A stretch of DNA of 13,030 bases from Hydrogenimonas sp. (GTDB lineage Bacteria > Campylobacterota > Campylobacteria > Campylobacterales > Hydrogenimonadaceae): assembly GCA_015494675.1 (NCBI GenBank), contig WGAW01000047.1, forward strand, positions 1-13,030, written 5' to 3'. The notes beneath the pieces are model-generated. The model searched no databases and had not been told where the DNA came from. It saw only the letters and a list, made by a program, of their open reading frames with translations. Positions 8,129-13,030 of this stretch are shown here, in pieces (the first letter of the stretch is position 1; the number at the start of each line of letters is the position of its first letter). The position numbers were made by a program, and so were the translations under genes.

Positions 8129-8160
8129 AACGGATCTCCTTGGAAAAAATAGATGCTTCG

Positions 8161-8166
8161 ATTATA
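8161..8166 (-). promoter_or_regulatory. Sigma-70 type -10 box upstream of trxA
   Basis: The minus strand reads TATAAT exactly at 8166-8161, preceded by GGG and an A/T-rich stretch. A start near 8153-8155 would give a leader of about 25 nt before the trxA ATG. There is no good TTGACA at the expected distance. That fits Campylobacterota promoters, which often rely on the -10 box and A/T-rich upstream DNA. This is the clearest promoter in the window and probably drives the six-gene set ending at 3217. Confidence 0.75.
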
Positions 8167-8194
8167 CCCTTTAAATCTTTAAAAGTTTTTAGTC

Positions 8195-8224
8195 TGCGTA
8201 ACCGCTTCGATCATCCGATACGCA
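8195..8224. repeat. Inverted repeat upstream of the trxA promoter
   Basis: TGCGTA at 8195-8200 and TACGCA at 8219-8224 form a 6-bp inverted repeat with 18 nt between. The left arm lies in AGTCTGCGTAAC (8191-8202), which matches the right end of the second 115-bp unit (8471-8482) at 11 of 12 positions, so it may be the remnant of a third unit end. It lies about 30-60 bases upstream of the -10 box, so it could also act as an operator. Role uncertain. Confidence 0.35.
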
Positions 8225-8249
8225 AAAACCGGATAGCGATAGCAACTGA

Positions 8250-8364
8250 TTTTACGCAAAAAGCGTAAAATCGTCTCGAAATCTTGGATTTCGTAGCTTC
8301 AGGGGGTTGTAGGGCCGCACAGGCCCTGCCGAATTGCGGGCTTGGCCCGGAATTTGCATAACAT
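8250..8364. repeat. 115-bp repeat unit, copy 1 (MITE/REP-like)
   Basis: This is the first of two tandem copies; the second starts exactly 120 bases later and differs at five positions. Internal structure in order: a palindrome TTTTACGC-AAAAA-GCGTAAAA at 8250-8270 (10-bp stem if flanking GA/TC is included); a 7-bp hairpin CGAAATC-TTG-GATTTCG at 8277-8293; AGGGCC-GCACA-GGCCCT at 8311-8327; and CGGGC-TTG-GCCCG near 8337-8349. Terminal inverted repeats are TTACGCAAA (8252-8260) and TTTGCATAA (8353-8361), one mismatch. There is no plausible protein and no transposase nearby, which is consistent with a non-autonomous element or a structured RNA. Confidence 0.85.
8342..8359 (+). promoter_or_regulatory. 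Sigma-54-like -24/-12 element in repeat copy 1
   Basis: TTGGCCCGGAATTTGCAT has GG at 8344-8345 and GC at 8356-8357 with exactly 10 nt between, the diagnostic RpoN spacing. Compared with TTGGCACG-N4-TTGCAT there is one mismatch. Transcription would start near 8369 and run through the second repeat copy. No plus-strand gene follows, so either it makes a small RNA or the match is a by-product of the hairpin and terminal repeat it overlaps. No enhancer-binding site was identified. Confidence 0.4.
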
Positions 8365-8369
8365 GAATG

Positions 8370-8484
8370 TTTTACGCAAAAAGCGTAAAATCGTCTCGAA
8401 ATCTTGGATTTCGTAGCTTCAGGGGGTTGTAGGGCCGCTCACCCCCTGCCGAATTGCGGGCTTGGCCCGGAGTTTGCGTAACAT
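8370..8484. repeat. 115-bp repeat unit, copy 2 (MITE/REP-like)
   Basis: Second tandem copy, separated from the first by 5 bases. Its terminal inverted repeats are perfect: TTACGCAAA (8372-8380) and TTTGCGTAA (8473-8481). The first palindrome (8370-8390) and second hairpin (8397-8413) are unchanged. Relative to copy 1 it differs at 8439, 8442, 8443, 8472 and 8478. The changes at 8442-8443 break the AGGGCC/GGCCCT stem but create a longer one, CAGGGGG (8420-8426) with CCCCCTG (8442-8448). The last base overlaps the yraN stop codon (TGA, minus strand, 8486-8484), so the unit abuts the gene end directly and would lie in the 3' untranslated region of the yraN transcript. Confidence 0.85.
8462..8479 (+). 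promoter_or_regulatory. Sigma-54-like -24/-12 element in repeat copy 2
   Basis: Same position in the second unit: TTGGCCCGGAGTTTGCGT, with GG at 8464-8465 and GC at 8476-8477, 10 nt apart. The two bases that differ from copy 1 lie outside the invariant GG and GC. A start near 8489 would give RNA antisense to the 3' end of yraN. The same caveat applies: the motif overlaps the terminal inverted repeat. Confidence 0.35.
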
Positions 8485-8810
8485 CAGACGGTGATGTTTT
8501 CTATCCAGTCACACTCCGAACCCTTCACTACGAGTGCATCGATCTGATACGGCATATCTACCCCGTTTTTCTGAACATACCACTCTATCGTACGCAGAAG
8601 TTTCGATATCTTTGCCGGTGTGATGTTGTAGATCGGCTCGAAACCTCTGCCGCTCTTTACCTCGACAAAGTGCAATACACCATCTTTTTCGGCGATAATA
8701 TCGATCTCTCCGAAACGGCAGGAGACATTACGGGCCACGATCCTGCAGCCTCTCGAGACCAGGAGAGCAACCGCTGCGGTCTCCGCCATGTCGCCTATAG
8801 CCCGGCTCAT
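8484..8810 (-). CDS. yraN: UPF0102 / YraN family nuclease-like protein
   Basis: YraN proteins are small, conserved bacterial proteins with a restriction-endonuclease-like (PD-(D/E)xK) fold; their cellular role is poorly defined and has been linked to recombination or DNA repair. The 108-residue product shows the family core: G6-x-x-A-E10, then RNVSCRFGEIDII (27-39) with D37, and FVEVKSG (48-54) with E50 and K52 as the metal/catalytic set. I chose ATG 8810 because it forms an ATGA overlap with the preceding gene and has GGAGGTG 8 bases upstream. A longer frame from 8870 runs through that gene's coding end and was rejected. hom-yraN-trxA-trxB is a familiar order in the phylum; here repeats separate yraN from trxA. 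Confidence 0.92.
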   Translation of the reverse strand: MSRAIGDMAETAAVALLVSRGCRIVARNVSCRFGEIDIIAEKDGVLHFVEVKSGRGFEPIYNITPAKISKLLRTIEWYVQKNGVDMPYQIDALVVKGSECDWIENITV

Positions 8811-10873
8811 GCGGGGAGCACCTCCACCTTGACCGACTTGAACGCCGCAGTGAGGATCAGCTCGTCGCACTCGTCGCCGAATAGGTAGTTGATTTTCGAT
8901 TTTGCATGGTGGAACGTTGCAAAAAGAGTGTCCGGCTTAACTTTCGGGGTGAGTTTGAGCCTAAGCGGAGCGCTCTCTCCGTACTCACTCCTAAGGATCA
9001 CATATTCGCTATTCGGCAGTCGGTCCGCATCCTCTTCACTGGCCAAAAGTATATCTTCGTCGTATCGGCTGTCGAGCTTTTCGCATCTGTGCGTCTGGGC
9101 CGCGTTGTTGTACTGCGCAAGCGTCCTGCCCGTGGTGAGGTAGAAGCCCCCCTTCACACCGCCGGTTCTAAGCTCCTTTACCATACCGCGCTCTCTGTAG
9201 GGATTGTAGATGAATCTGCCGAGTCCATCCTCCGTCCTGAAATCGAGCAGATGCAGAACCGGCGTATCTTCCGTATATACCGGCCACTGAAGACCGCGCT
9301 TTCTGTGGCGCTTCAAACGGAGATATGTGGCCTGGCTGAAGCGCCTGTGGGCCACCTCTCTAACCTCGTTCCACACCTCCTCGGAACTCGAGTAGCTATA
9401 GTTTCCGCGCATCTCGTTTTCAAGCATCATGAGTACCTCCCAGTCATCGGGAAGATCGCTTTGAACCAGCGGCTGCGAAAGGTGCAGACGTCTCATCGCG
9501 TTTACATAGACGCCCTCTTTTTCGTATGCCGATTTGACCCCGACGACTATATCGGCGCGCTTGGCTATCTCGGTCATGAAGAGCTCCTGGACCATGATGA
9601 ACTCAAGCTTTTCGAGCGCCCTCTCTATCTTGTTCTGATTCGGGTGTATATGTGCCACATCTTCACCCATATTTAGCATCGCTTTTATCTTGCCGTCCAG
9701 CATGGCGTCGATAAGCTGAGGAGTCATGAGCCCCTCTTTTTCAGGCTTCTGGTAGTCGGGGGCGAAATATGGAAGACACCCCATATCGCACGCTCCCTGC
9801 ACGTTGTTCTGTCCCCTCAGCGGCATAAGGCCGGCACCCGTTTTTCCGACATTTCCGGTAAGCAGCGCGAGATGGGTTATGGCCATGACCGCGTAGCTTC
9901 CGTCGAGATGCTCGGTAACACCGAGCCCCCAGAATATCATCGACTTCTTAAGAGCGTACTCTCTGGCTATCACGGGAATGAGTGTCGCAAGGTGCTCGTA
10001 ACCGGGAACGCTTTTAAAAAACGTGGGATCGGCATACGGGTCGTTAAGTATACTCTCGCGGAACTCTTCGAAGCCGCTCGTTCTGTTCTCTACGAACTTT
10101 CTGTCGTAAAGCTCCTCTTTCAAAATAACGTGTGCCATCATATTCAGCACCAGCAGATTCGCCTCGTATGGAATCACCGCTTTATGCTTCGCATACTTCA
10201 TCATCTTTATCTCGCGCACATCTATCACCGCTACATTGTCGTGCAGGCGCGCAGCGTCTATGATGCGGTTCGCGACGATCGGGTGCGCTTCGGTCGTGTT
10301 CGAACCTATTACGAGTATGAACTCGGCCTCGTAGATATCGTTGTAGGGGTTGGTAGCCGCGCCCTCTCCTATCGTGGCGCGCATCCCTTTGAGGCTCGGG
10401 GAGTGGCAGACGCGCGCGCAGTTGTCCACATGGGGAGAATTCATAGCGTCGCGGGTGAATTTCTGAAACAGGTACGAGCTCTCGCAACTCGTTCTTGCCC
10501 CGCCGATGGCGCAGAAACTCTCGTCTCCGTACCGTTTTCTGATCTCGGCAAACTTCAATGCGGCCGCCCTTATCGCGCTCTTTAGATCCGTCGTGTACCA
10601 CTCGTCGTTCAGTGCGGTCAAAGAGCCGTCGAGCATCTCCGCTATATGCGGATTCTTTTTCAAAAAGCGCGTCGAAATGCGCGGCTCTCTGACCCGCTCC
10701 TCGGACTCTATGAAATCGAACCCGTACTTCCCTTTTATGCAGAGCTTGCCCTGACTTACGTATCCATCCTTGTCGGCCCTGATCTTATGTACGCTGTTGC
10801 CCTCCACTTCGGCCACTATGTCGCACCCGACACCGCAGTATGTACAAACGCTCTCTATCTCTTTGTAATGCAA
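8807..10873 (-). CDS. Formate dehydrogenase-like molybdopterin oxidoreductase (FdhF-like, Cys form)
   Basis: This 688-residue protein binds bis-MGD Mo/W cofactor and one 4Fe-4S cluster and most likely oxidises formate or reduces CO2. The cluster motif is C10-x2-C13-x3-C17-x27-C45 with K47 behind it. The catalytic segment NCARVCHSPS has Cys156 (codon TGC, not the selenocysteine TGA) followed by His157; Arg353 in PLRGQNNVQGA matches the third active-site residue of E. coli FdhH. The molydopterin dinucleotide-binding C-terminal domain covers about 570-688 (LTTGRTLAQYNN onward). There is no twin-arginine signal, so it is cytoplasmic, unlike the large periplasmic FdhA of the phylum. The TTG start is forced: an in-frame TAG lies just upstream, the next Met is residue 80, and GAGGGGGA sits 5 bases before. 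No electron-transfer subunit is adjacent. A different substrate cannot be excluded. Confidence 0.88.
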   Translation of the reverse strand: MHYKEIESVCTYCGVGCDIVAEVEGNSVHKIRADKDGYVSQGKLCIKGKYGFDFIESEERVREPRISTRFLKKNPHIAEMLDGSLTALNDEWYTTDLKSAIRAAALKFAEIRKRYGDESFCAIGGARTSCESSYLFQKFTRDAMNSPHVDNCARVCHSPSLKGMRATIGEGAATNPYNDIYEAEFILVIGSNTTEAHPIVANRIIDAARLHDNVAVIDVREIKMMKYAKHKAVIPYEANLLVLNMMAHVILKEELYDRKFVENRTSGFEEFRESILNDPYADPTFFKSVPGYEHLATLIPVIAREYALKKSMIFWGLGVTEHLDGSYAVMAITHLALLTGNVGKTGAGLMPLRGQNNVQGACDMGCLPYFAPDYQKPEKEGLMTPQLIDAMLDGKIKAMLNMGEDVAHIHPNQNKIERALEKLEFIMVQELFMTEIAKRADIVVGVKSAYEKEGVYVNAMRRLHLSQPLVQSDLPDDWEVLMMLENEMRGNYSYSSSEEVWNEVREVAHRRFSQATYLRLKRHRKRGLQWPVYTEDTPVLHLLDFRTEDGLGRFIYNPYRERGMVKELRTGGVKGGFYLTTGRTLAQYNNAAQTHRCEKLDSRYDEDILLASEEDADRLPNSEYVILRSEYGESAPLRLKLTPKVKPDTLFATFHHAKSKINYLFGDECDELILTAAFKSVKVEVLPA

Positions 10874-10921
10874 AACTCTCCCCCTCTATTTTGCTTTTAC
10901 AGAACAGCCGAATCTGCCGGC

Positions 10922-12184
10922 CTAATCCTCCATCCGTATCATTACCGGACGCTCCAGTACGCTATCGAGCTCGAAAAGGCGCTTGAGCGCGCTCTGCATC
11001 GATCTCTCTTCGCAGGAGTGCGTTGCAAGCAGCAGCGATGCCGACCTCTCGGCACCCGGTTTTTGCAGCATAGTCTCTATCGAGATACTCTCTTCGCCCA
11101 TTACGCGGCTAACCTTCGCAAGGACACCCGGCCTGTCTTCGACTTCAAGGCGAATGTAGTATTTGCTGATTACAGACTCTTTGCCCAGAAGCTCCAGTCC
11201 GCTCTCGAGAGGACGCTTGAAACCGAGCATCGGTGGGCTTTTTCCGCCTCTGGCTATCGCTATGATGTCGCTTATTACGGCGCTCGCCGTAGCGTCTCCG
11301 CCCGCTCCCGGACCGTAGTACATCGTCTCTCCGACCTTGTCGCCTATGACGCTTATGCCGTTCATCACCCCGTCGACTTTAGAAATCATGCGGCTTTTCG
11401 GAACCAGCGTAGGGTGAACCCGCAGCTCGACATAACCGCCGACCTTCTTCGCTATGCCTAGCAGCTTTATCGTATAGCCGAACTCCTTGGCGAAACAGAT
11501 GTCGGCCTGCGTAATCTGCTCTATGCCCTCTATCAGAATATCTTCCGGTTTGGCGTCTATCCCGTAGGCTATGGAGGCCAGAATCAGAAGTTTGTGCGCG
11601 GCGTCGAATCCGCCTATGTCGAACGTCGGGTCCGCTTCGGCGTAGCCGAGCTCCTGAGCCTCCTTCAAAACCGGCTCGAAATCGACTCTTTCGTTCATCA
11701 TCTTGGTAAGGATGTAGTTTGCGGTACCGTTGATGATCCCGGTTATAGACTCTATATGGTTTGCGCTGAGTCCCTCCCGCAGGGCCTTTATGATCGGTAT
11801 TCCTCCCGCTACGCTCGCTTCGAACTCGAAAGGAATCTCTCCGGCGGTCTCCTGAAGTTCGTAACGGTGGTAAGCCAAAAGTGCCTTGTTCGCGGTAACG
11901 ACCGCTTTCTTGTTTCTAAGCGCCTTTTGCACGACCCTGTAAGGCTCTTCGACCCCGCCCATCAACTCGACGACTATATCTATCTGCGGATCGTCGAGAA
12001 CTTCGTCCACATCGTCGGTAAGCGGTATATCTACATCCCTCCTTTTGGAGAGGTTTCGTACAACCCCCCTTTTCACGACTATCTCTTTGCCGGCCCTTGC
12101 GCTGATGATATCGCGGTTGTCCCGCAAAATCTTCGCGACACTCTCGCCGACGGTTCCTACACCGATGATTCCTATGTGGATCAT
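10922..12184 (-). CDS. hom: Homoserine dehydrogenase with C-terminal ACT domain
   Basis: Hom reduces aspartate semialdehyde to homoserine, the branch leading to threonine and methionine. The 420-residue length fits the monofunctional form with a regulatory tail. Visible elements are the Rossmann loop GVGTVG (8-13), TANKALLA (97-104) with K100, ASVAGGIPII (123-132), GIINGTANYILTKM (149-162), and the signature GYAEADPTFDIGGFDAAHK (180-198) with D194 and K198 in the catalytic positions. The ACT domain starts near 341 (YYIRLEVEDRPGVLAKVS), suggesting end-product control, typically by threonine. ATG 12184 is preceded by GAGGAA. It follows the aminotransferase by 81 bases and is followed after 48 bases by the formate-dehydrogenase-like gene. 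Confidence 0.97.
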   Translation of the reverse strand: MIHIGIIGVGTVGESVAKILRDNRDIISARAGKEIVVKRGVVRNLSKRRDVDIPLTDDVDEVLDDPQIDIVVELMGGVEEPYRVVQKALRNKKAVVTANKALLAYHRYELQETAGEIPFEFEASVAGGIPIIKALREGLSANHIESITGIINGTANYILTKMMNERVDFEPVLKEAQELGYAEADPTFDIGGFDAAHKLLILASIAYGIDAKPEDILIEGIEQITQADICFAKEFGYTIKLLGIAKKVGGYVELRVHPTLVPKSRMISKVDGVMNGISVIGDKVGETMYYGPGAGGDATASAVISDIIAIARGGKSPPMLGFKRPLESGLELLGKESVISKYYIRLEVEDRPGVLAKVSRVMGEESISIETMLQKPGAERSASLLLATHSCEERSMQSALKRLFELDSVLERPVMIRMED

Positions 12185-12265
12185 TGTTTCCTCTTTTTTT
12201 TGTTATGGGTTATTGGTTTTAGGTTCCGGGTTTTAGTTACTAAGAAGCGGCCGGACGACTGTTTC
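12185..12265 (-). other. Low-complexity spacer between aminotransferase and hom
   Basis: On the minus strand the spacer contains a run of imperfect AACC/TAAAA-type units, such as CTAAAACCCGG, AACCTAAAACC, AATAACCCATAAC, at about 12203-12240. It is followed by eight A residues and the hom ribosome site. No good -10 box or terminator hairpin is apparent. It looks like degenerate short tandem repeats rather than a regulated leader. Confidence 0.4.
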
Positions 12266-13030
12266 TCAGTTATCATTTTTCAAGGTGTTCAGGTACCTTT
12301 TGATGTTTCTTGCCGCCTGGCGTATGCGCTTTTCGTTCTCTATCAGCGCTATGCGCACATACCGGTCTCCATACTCTCCGAAGCCGATGCCGGGGCTTAC
12401 GGCAACCTTCGCTTCGGTTAGCAGCTTTTTGGAGAACTCCAGGCTTCCGAGGTGCAGAGCCTCTTTGGGCAGTTTGGCCCATACGAACATGCTCGCACGC
12501 GGCTTCTCTATCTGCCATCCGGCTTTCGCGAAAGCGTCTATGAGCACGTCTCTACGCTTTCTGTACTTCTCTATCGTATGGTCCACCTCGCCTTCGAGTT
12601 CGTCAAGGGCGATCGTTGCGGCGACCTGTATCGGGGTGAACATGCCGTAATCGAGCCAGCTCTTTATCTTCTGAAGGGCACCCACGAGTTTCGGGTTTCC
12701 AACTATGAAGCCCACCCGCCAGCCGGCCATATTGTAGCTTTTTGAGAGTGTATAGCTCTCGACGGCCACATCCTTCGCACCGTCGACCGCAAGGATCGAC
12801 GGGGTTTTATATCCGTCGAACGTTATATCGGCGTAGGCTATGTCGCTTATTATATAGAAGCGCTCCTTTTTGGCCGTATCGACGAGCCTTTCGTAAAATG
12901 CCGGCGTCACTGTCGCCGTGCTCGGGTTGTGCGGGAAATTGACGACCACATATTTCGGTCTCGGTACAGACTCGATCAGCGCCTTTTTGAGGTTTATGAA
13001 GAAGAGCTCTTCATCCACCTCGTACTTCTC
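12266..13030 (-). CDS. Class I/II PLP-dependent aminotransferase (5' end beyond window)
   Basis: This is a fold-type I aminotransferase, of which the last 254 residues are visible; the frame stays open to the window edge at 13030. Motifs in order: NFPHNPSTATV (the N-P region of the PLP-binding domain), ISDIAYADITFDG (the conserved D and Y), SYTLSKSYNMAGWRVGF with the Schiff-base lysine in S-K-S, and a C-terminal RYVRIAL segment carrying the carboxylate-binding arginine. The type resembles AlaC/AspB/LL-diaminopimelate-aminotransferase-like enzymes; a related gene precedes hom in Campylobacter (Cj0150c, from memory). The substrate cannot be fixed from sequence. Its position before hom suggests a shared amino-acid-synthesis transcript. 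The stop is TGA at 12268-12266 on the minus strand. Confidence 0.93.
   Translation of the reverse strand, partial: EKYEVDEELFFINLKKALIESVPRPKYVVVNFPHNPSTATVTPAFYERLVDTAKKERFYIISDIAYADITFDGYKTPSILAVDGAKDVAVESYTLSKSYNMAGWRVGFIVGNPKLVGALQKIKSWLDYGMFTPIQVAATIALDELEGEVDHTIEKYRKRRDVLIDAFAKAGWQIEKPRASMFVWAKLPKEALHLGSLEFSKKLLTEAKVAVSPGIGFGEYGDRYVRIALIENEKRIRQAARNIKRYLNTLKNDN

Noticed and set aside
8363..8416. Possible 17-codon ORF starting at ATG 8363 in the repeat region
   Set aside because: No ribosome site, and the body is repeat sequence (mostly Lys/Ser/Ile codons from the palindromes). The predicted sigma-54 start would lie after the ATG.
8250..8484. CRISPR-like repeat
   Set aside because: Only two units of 115 bp with a 5-base spacer; no short repeat/unique spacer pattern and no cas genes.
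8811..8870. Longer yraN start at 8870
   Set aside because: The extra 20 residues overlap the coding end of the preceding gene, whereas ATG 8810 has an ATGA overlap and a strong GGAGGTG site.
10400..10412. Selenocysteine codon in the formate-dehydrogenase-like gene
   Set aside because: The catalytic codon reads TGC on the minus strand, so it is an ordinary cysteine with no need for a SECIS element.
10874..10921. Short GCCG/CGGC inverted repeat between hom and the oxidoreductase gene as a terminator
   Set aside because: Only 4 bp of stem and no T-run; too weak to claim.
8906..12421. Long plus-strand open frames (about 240-275 codons) at 8906-9676, 9872-10585, 10646-11461 and 11594-12421
   Set aside because: They lie wholly antisense to, or spill over the edges of, the formate-dehydrogenase-like, hom and aminotransferase genes, which have full family motifs. 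The translations show no recognisable motif and look like shadows of codon bias.

Overview
The window looks like a chromosomal segment of a Campylobacterota (Epsilonproteobacteria) bacterium, probably a free-living chemolithotroph of the Hydrogenimonas/Sulfurovum/Sulfurimonas kind rather than a host-adapted Campylobacter or Helicobacter. The reasons are gene content and order. An ilvE - SPFH/prohibitin pair and an aminotransferase - hom - yraN - trxA - trxB block are, from memory, typical of this phylum (H. pylori HP0822-HP0825 has hom, yraN, trxA, trxB). Two tandem genes resemble the mainly epsilonproteobacterial DUF2393 family. Base composition is near 50% GC by eye, higher than in host-adapted relatives. 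The genus is inference.

Left part (1-3192), plus strand: the 3' end of ilvE, a membrane-anchored SPFH/prohibitin-like protein, bifunctional hisIE, and two overlapping two-pass membrane proteins of a DUF2393-like type translationally coupled to hisIE. This set converges on the minus-strand genes at about 3193-3216, where a perfect 7-bp hairpin sits between the facing stop codons.

Middle part (3217-8166), minus strand: a compact set transcribed from a clear TATAAT promoter at 8161-8166. The order is trxA (thioredoxin), a membrane-anchored thioredoxin-fold-like protein with no cysteine, trxB (thioredoxin reductase), dapB (lysine/peptidoglycan synthesis), purF (purine synthesis, Fe-S type) and a TIGR01212/YtqA-like radical SAM protein. 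Overlaps or gaps of a few dozen bases suggest one operon mixing redox maintenance with biosynthesis.

Intergenic region 8167-8483: the most unusual stretch. It holds two nearly identical 115-bp units in tandem (period exactly 120). Each has 9-bp terminal inverted repeats, several hairpins and a near-consensus sigma-54 -24/-12 element pointing rightward, antisense to yraN. This could be a MITE/REP-like element or a tandem small-RNA locus.

Right part (8484-13030), minus strand: a class I/II aminotransferase (N-terminus beyond the window), hom (homoserine dehydrogenase with ACT domain), a cytoplasmic formate-dehydrogenase-like molybdopterin oxidoreductase with cysteine at the catalytic position and no partner subunit nearby, and yraN (UPF0102). 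Against the remembered hom-yraN-trxA-trxB order, three things are added: the oxidoreductase, the cysteine-free thioredoxin-like gene and the repeat pair. I see no rRNA, tRNA, CRISPR array, transposase or phage gene.
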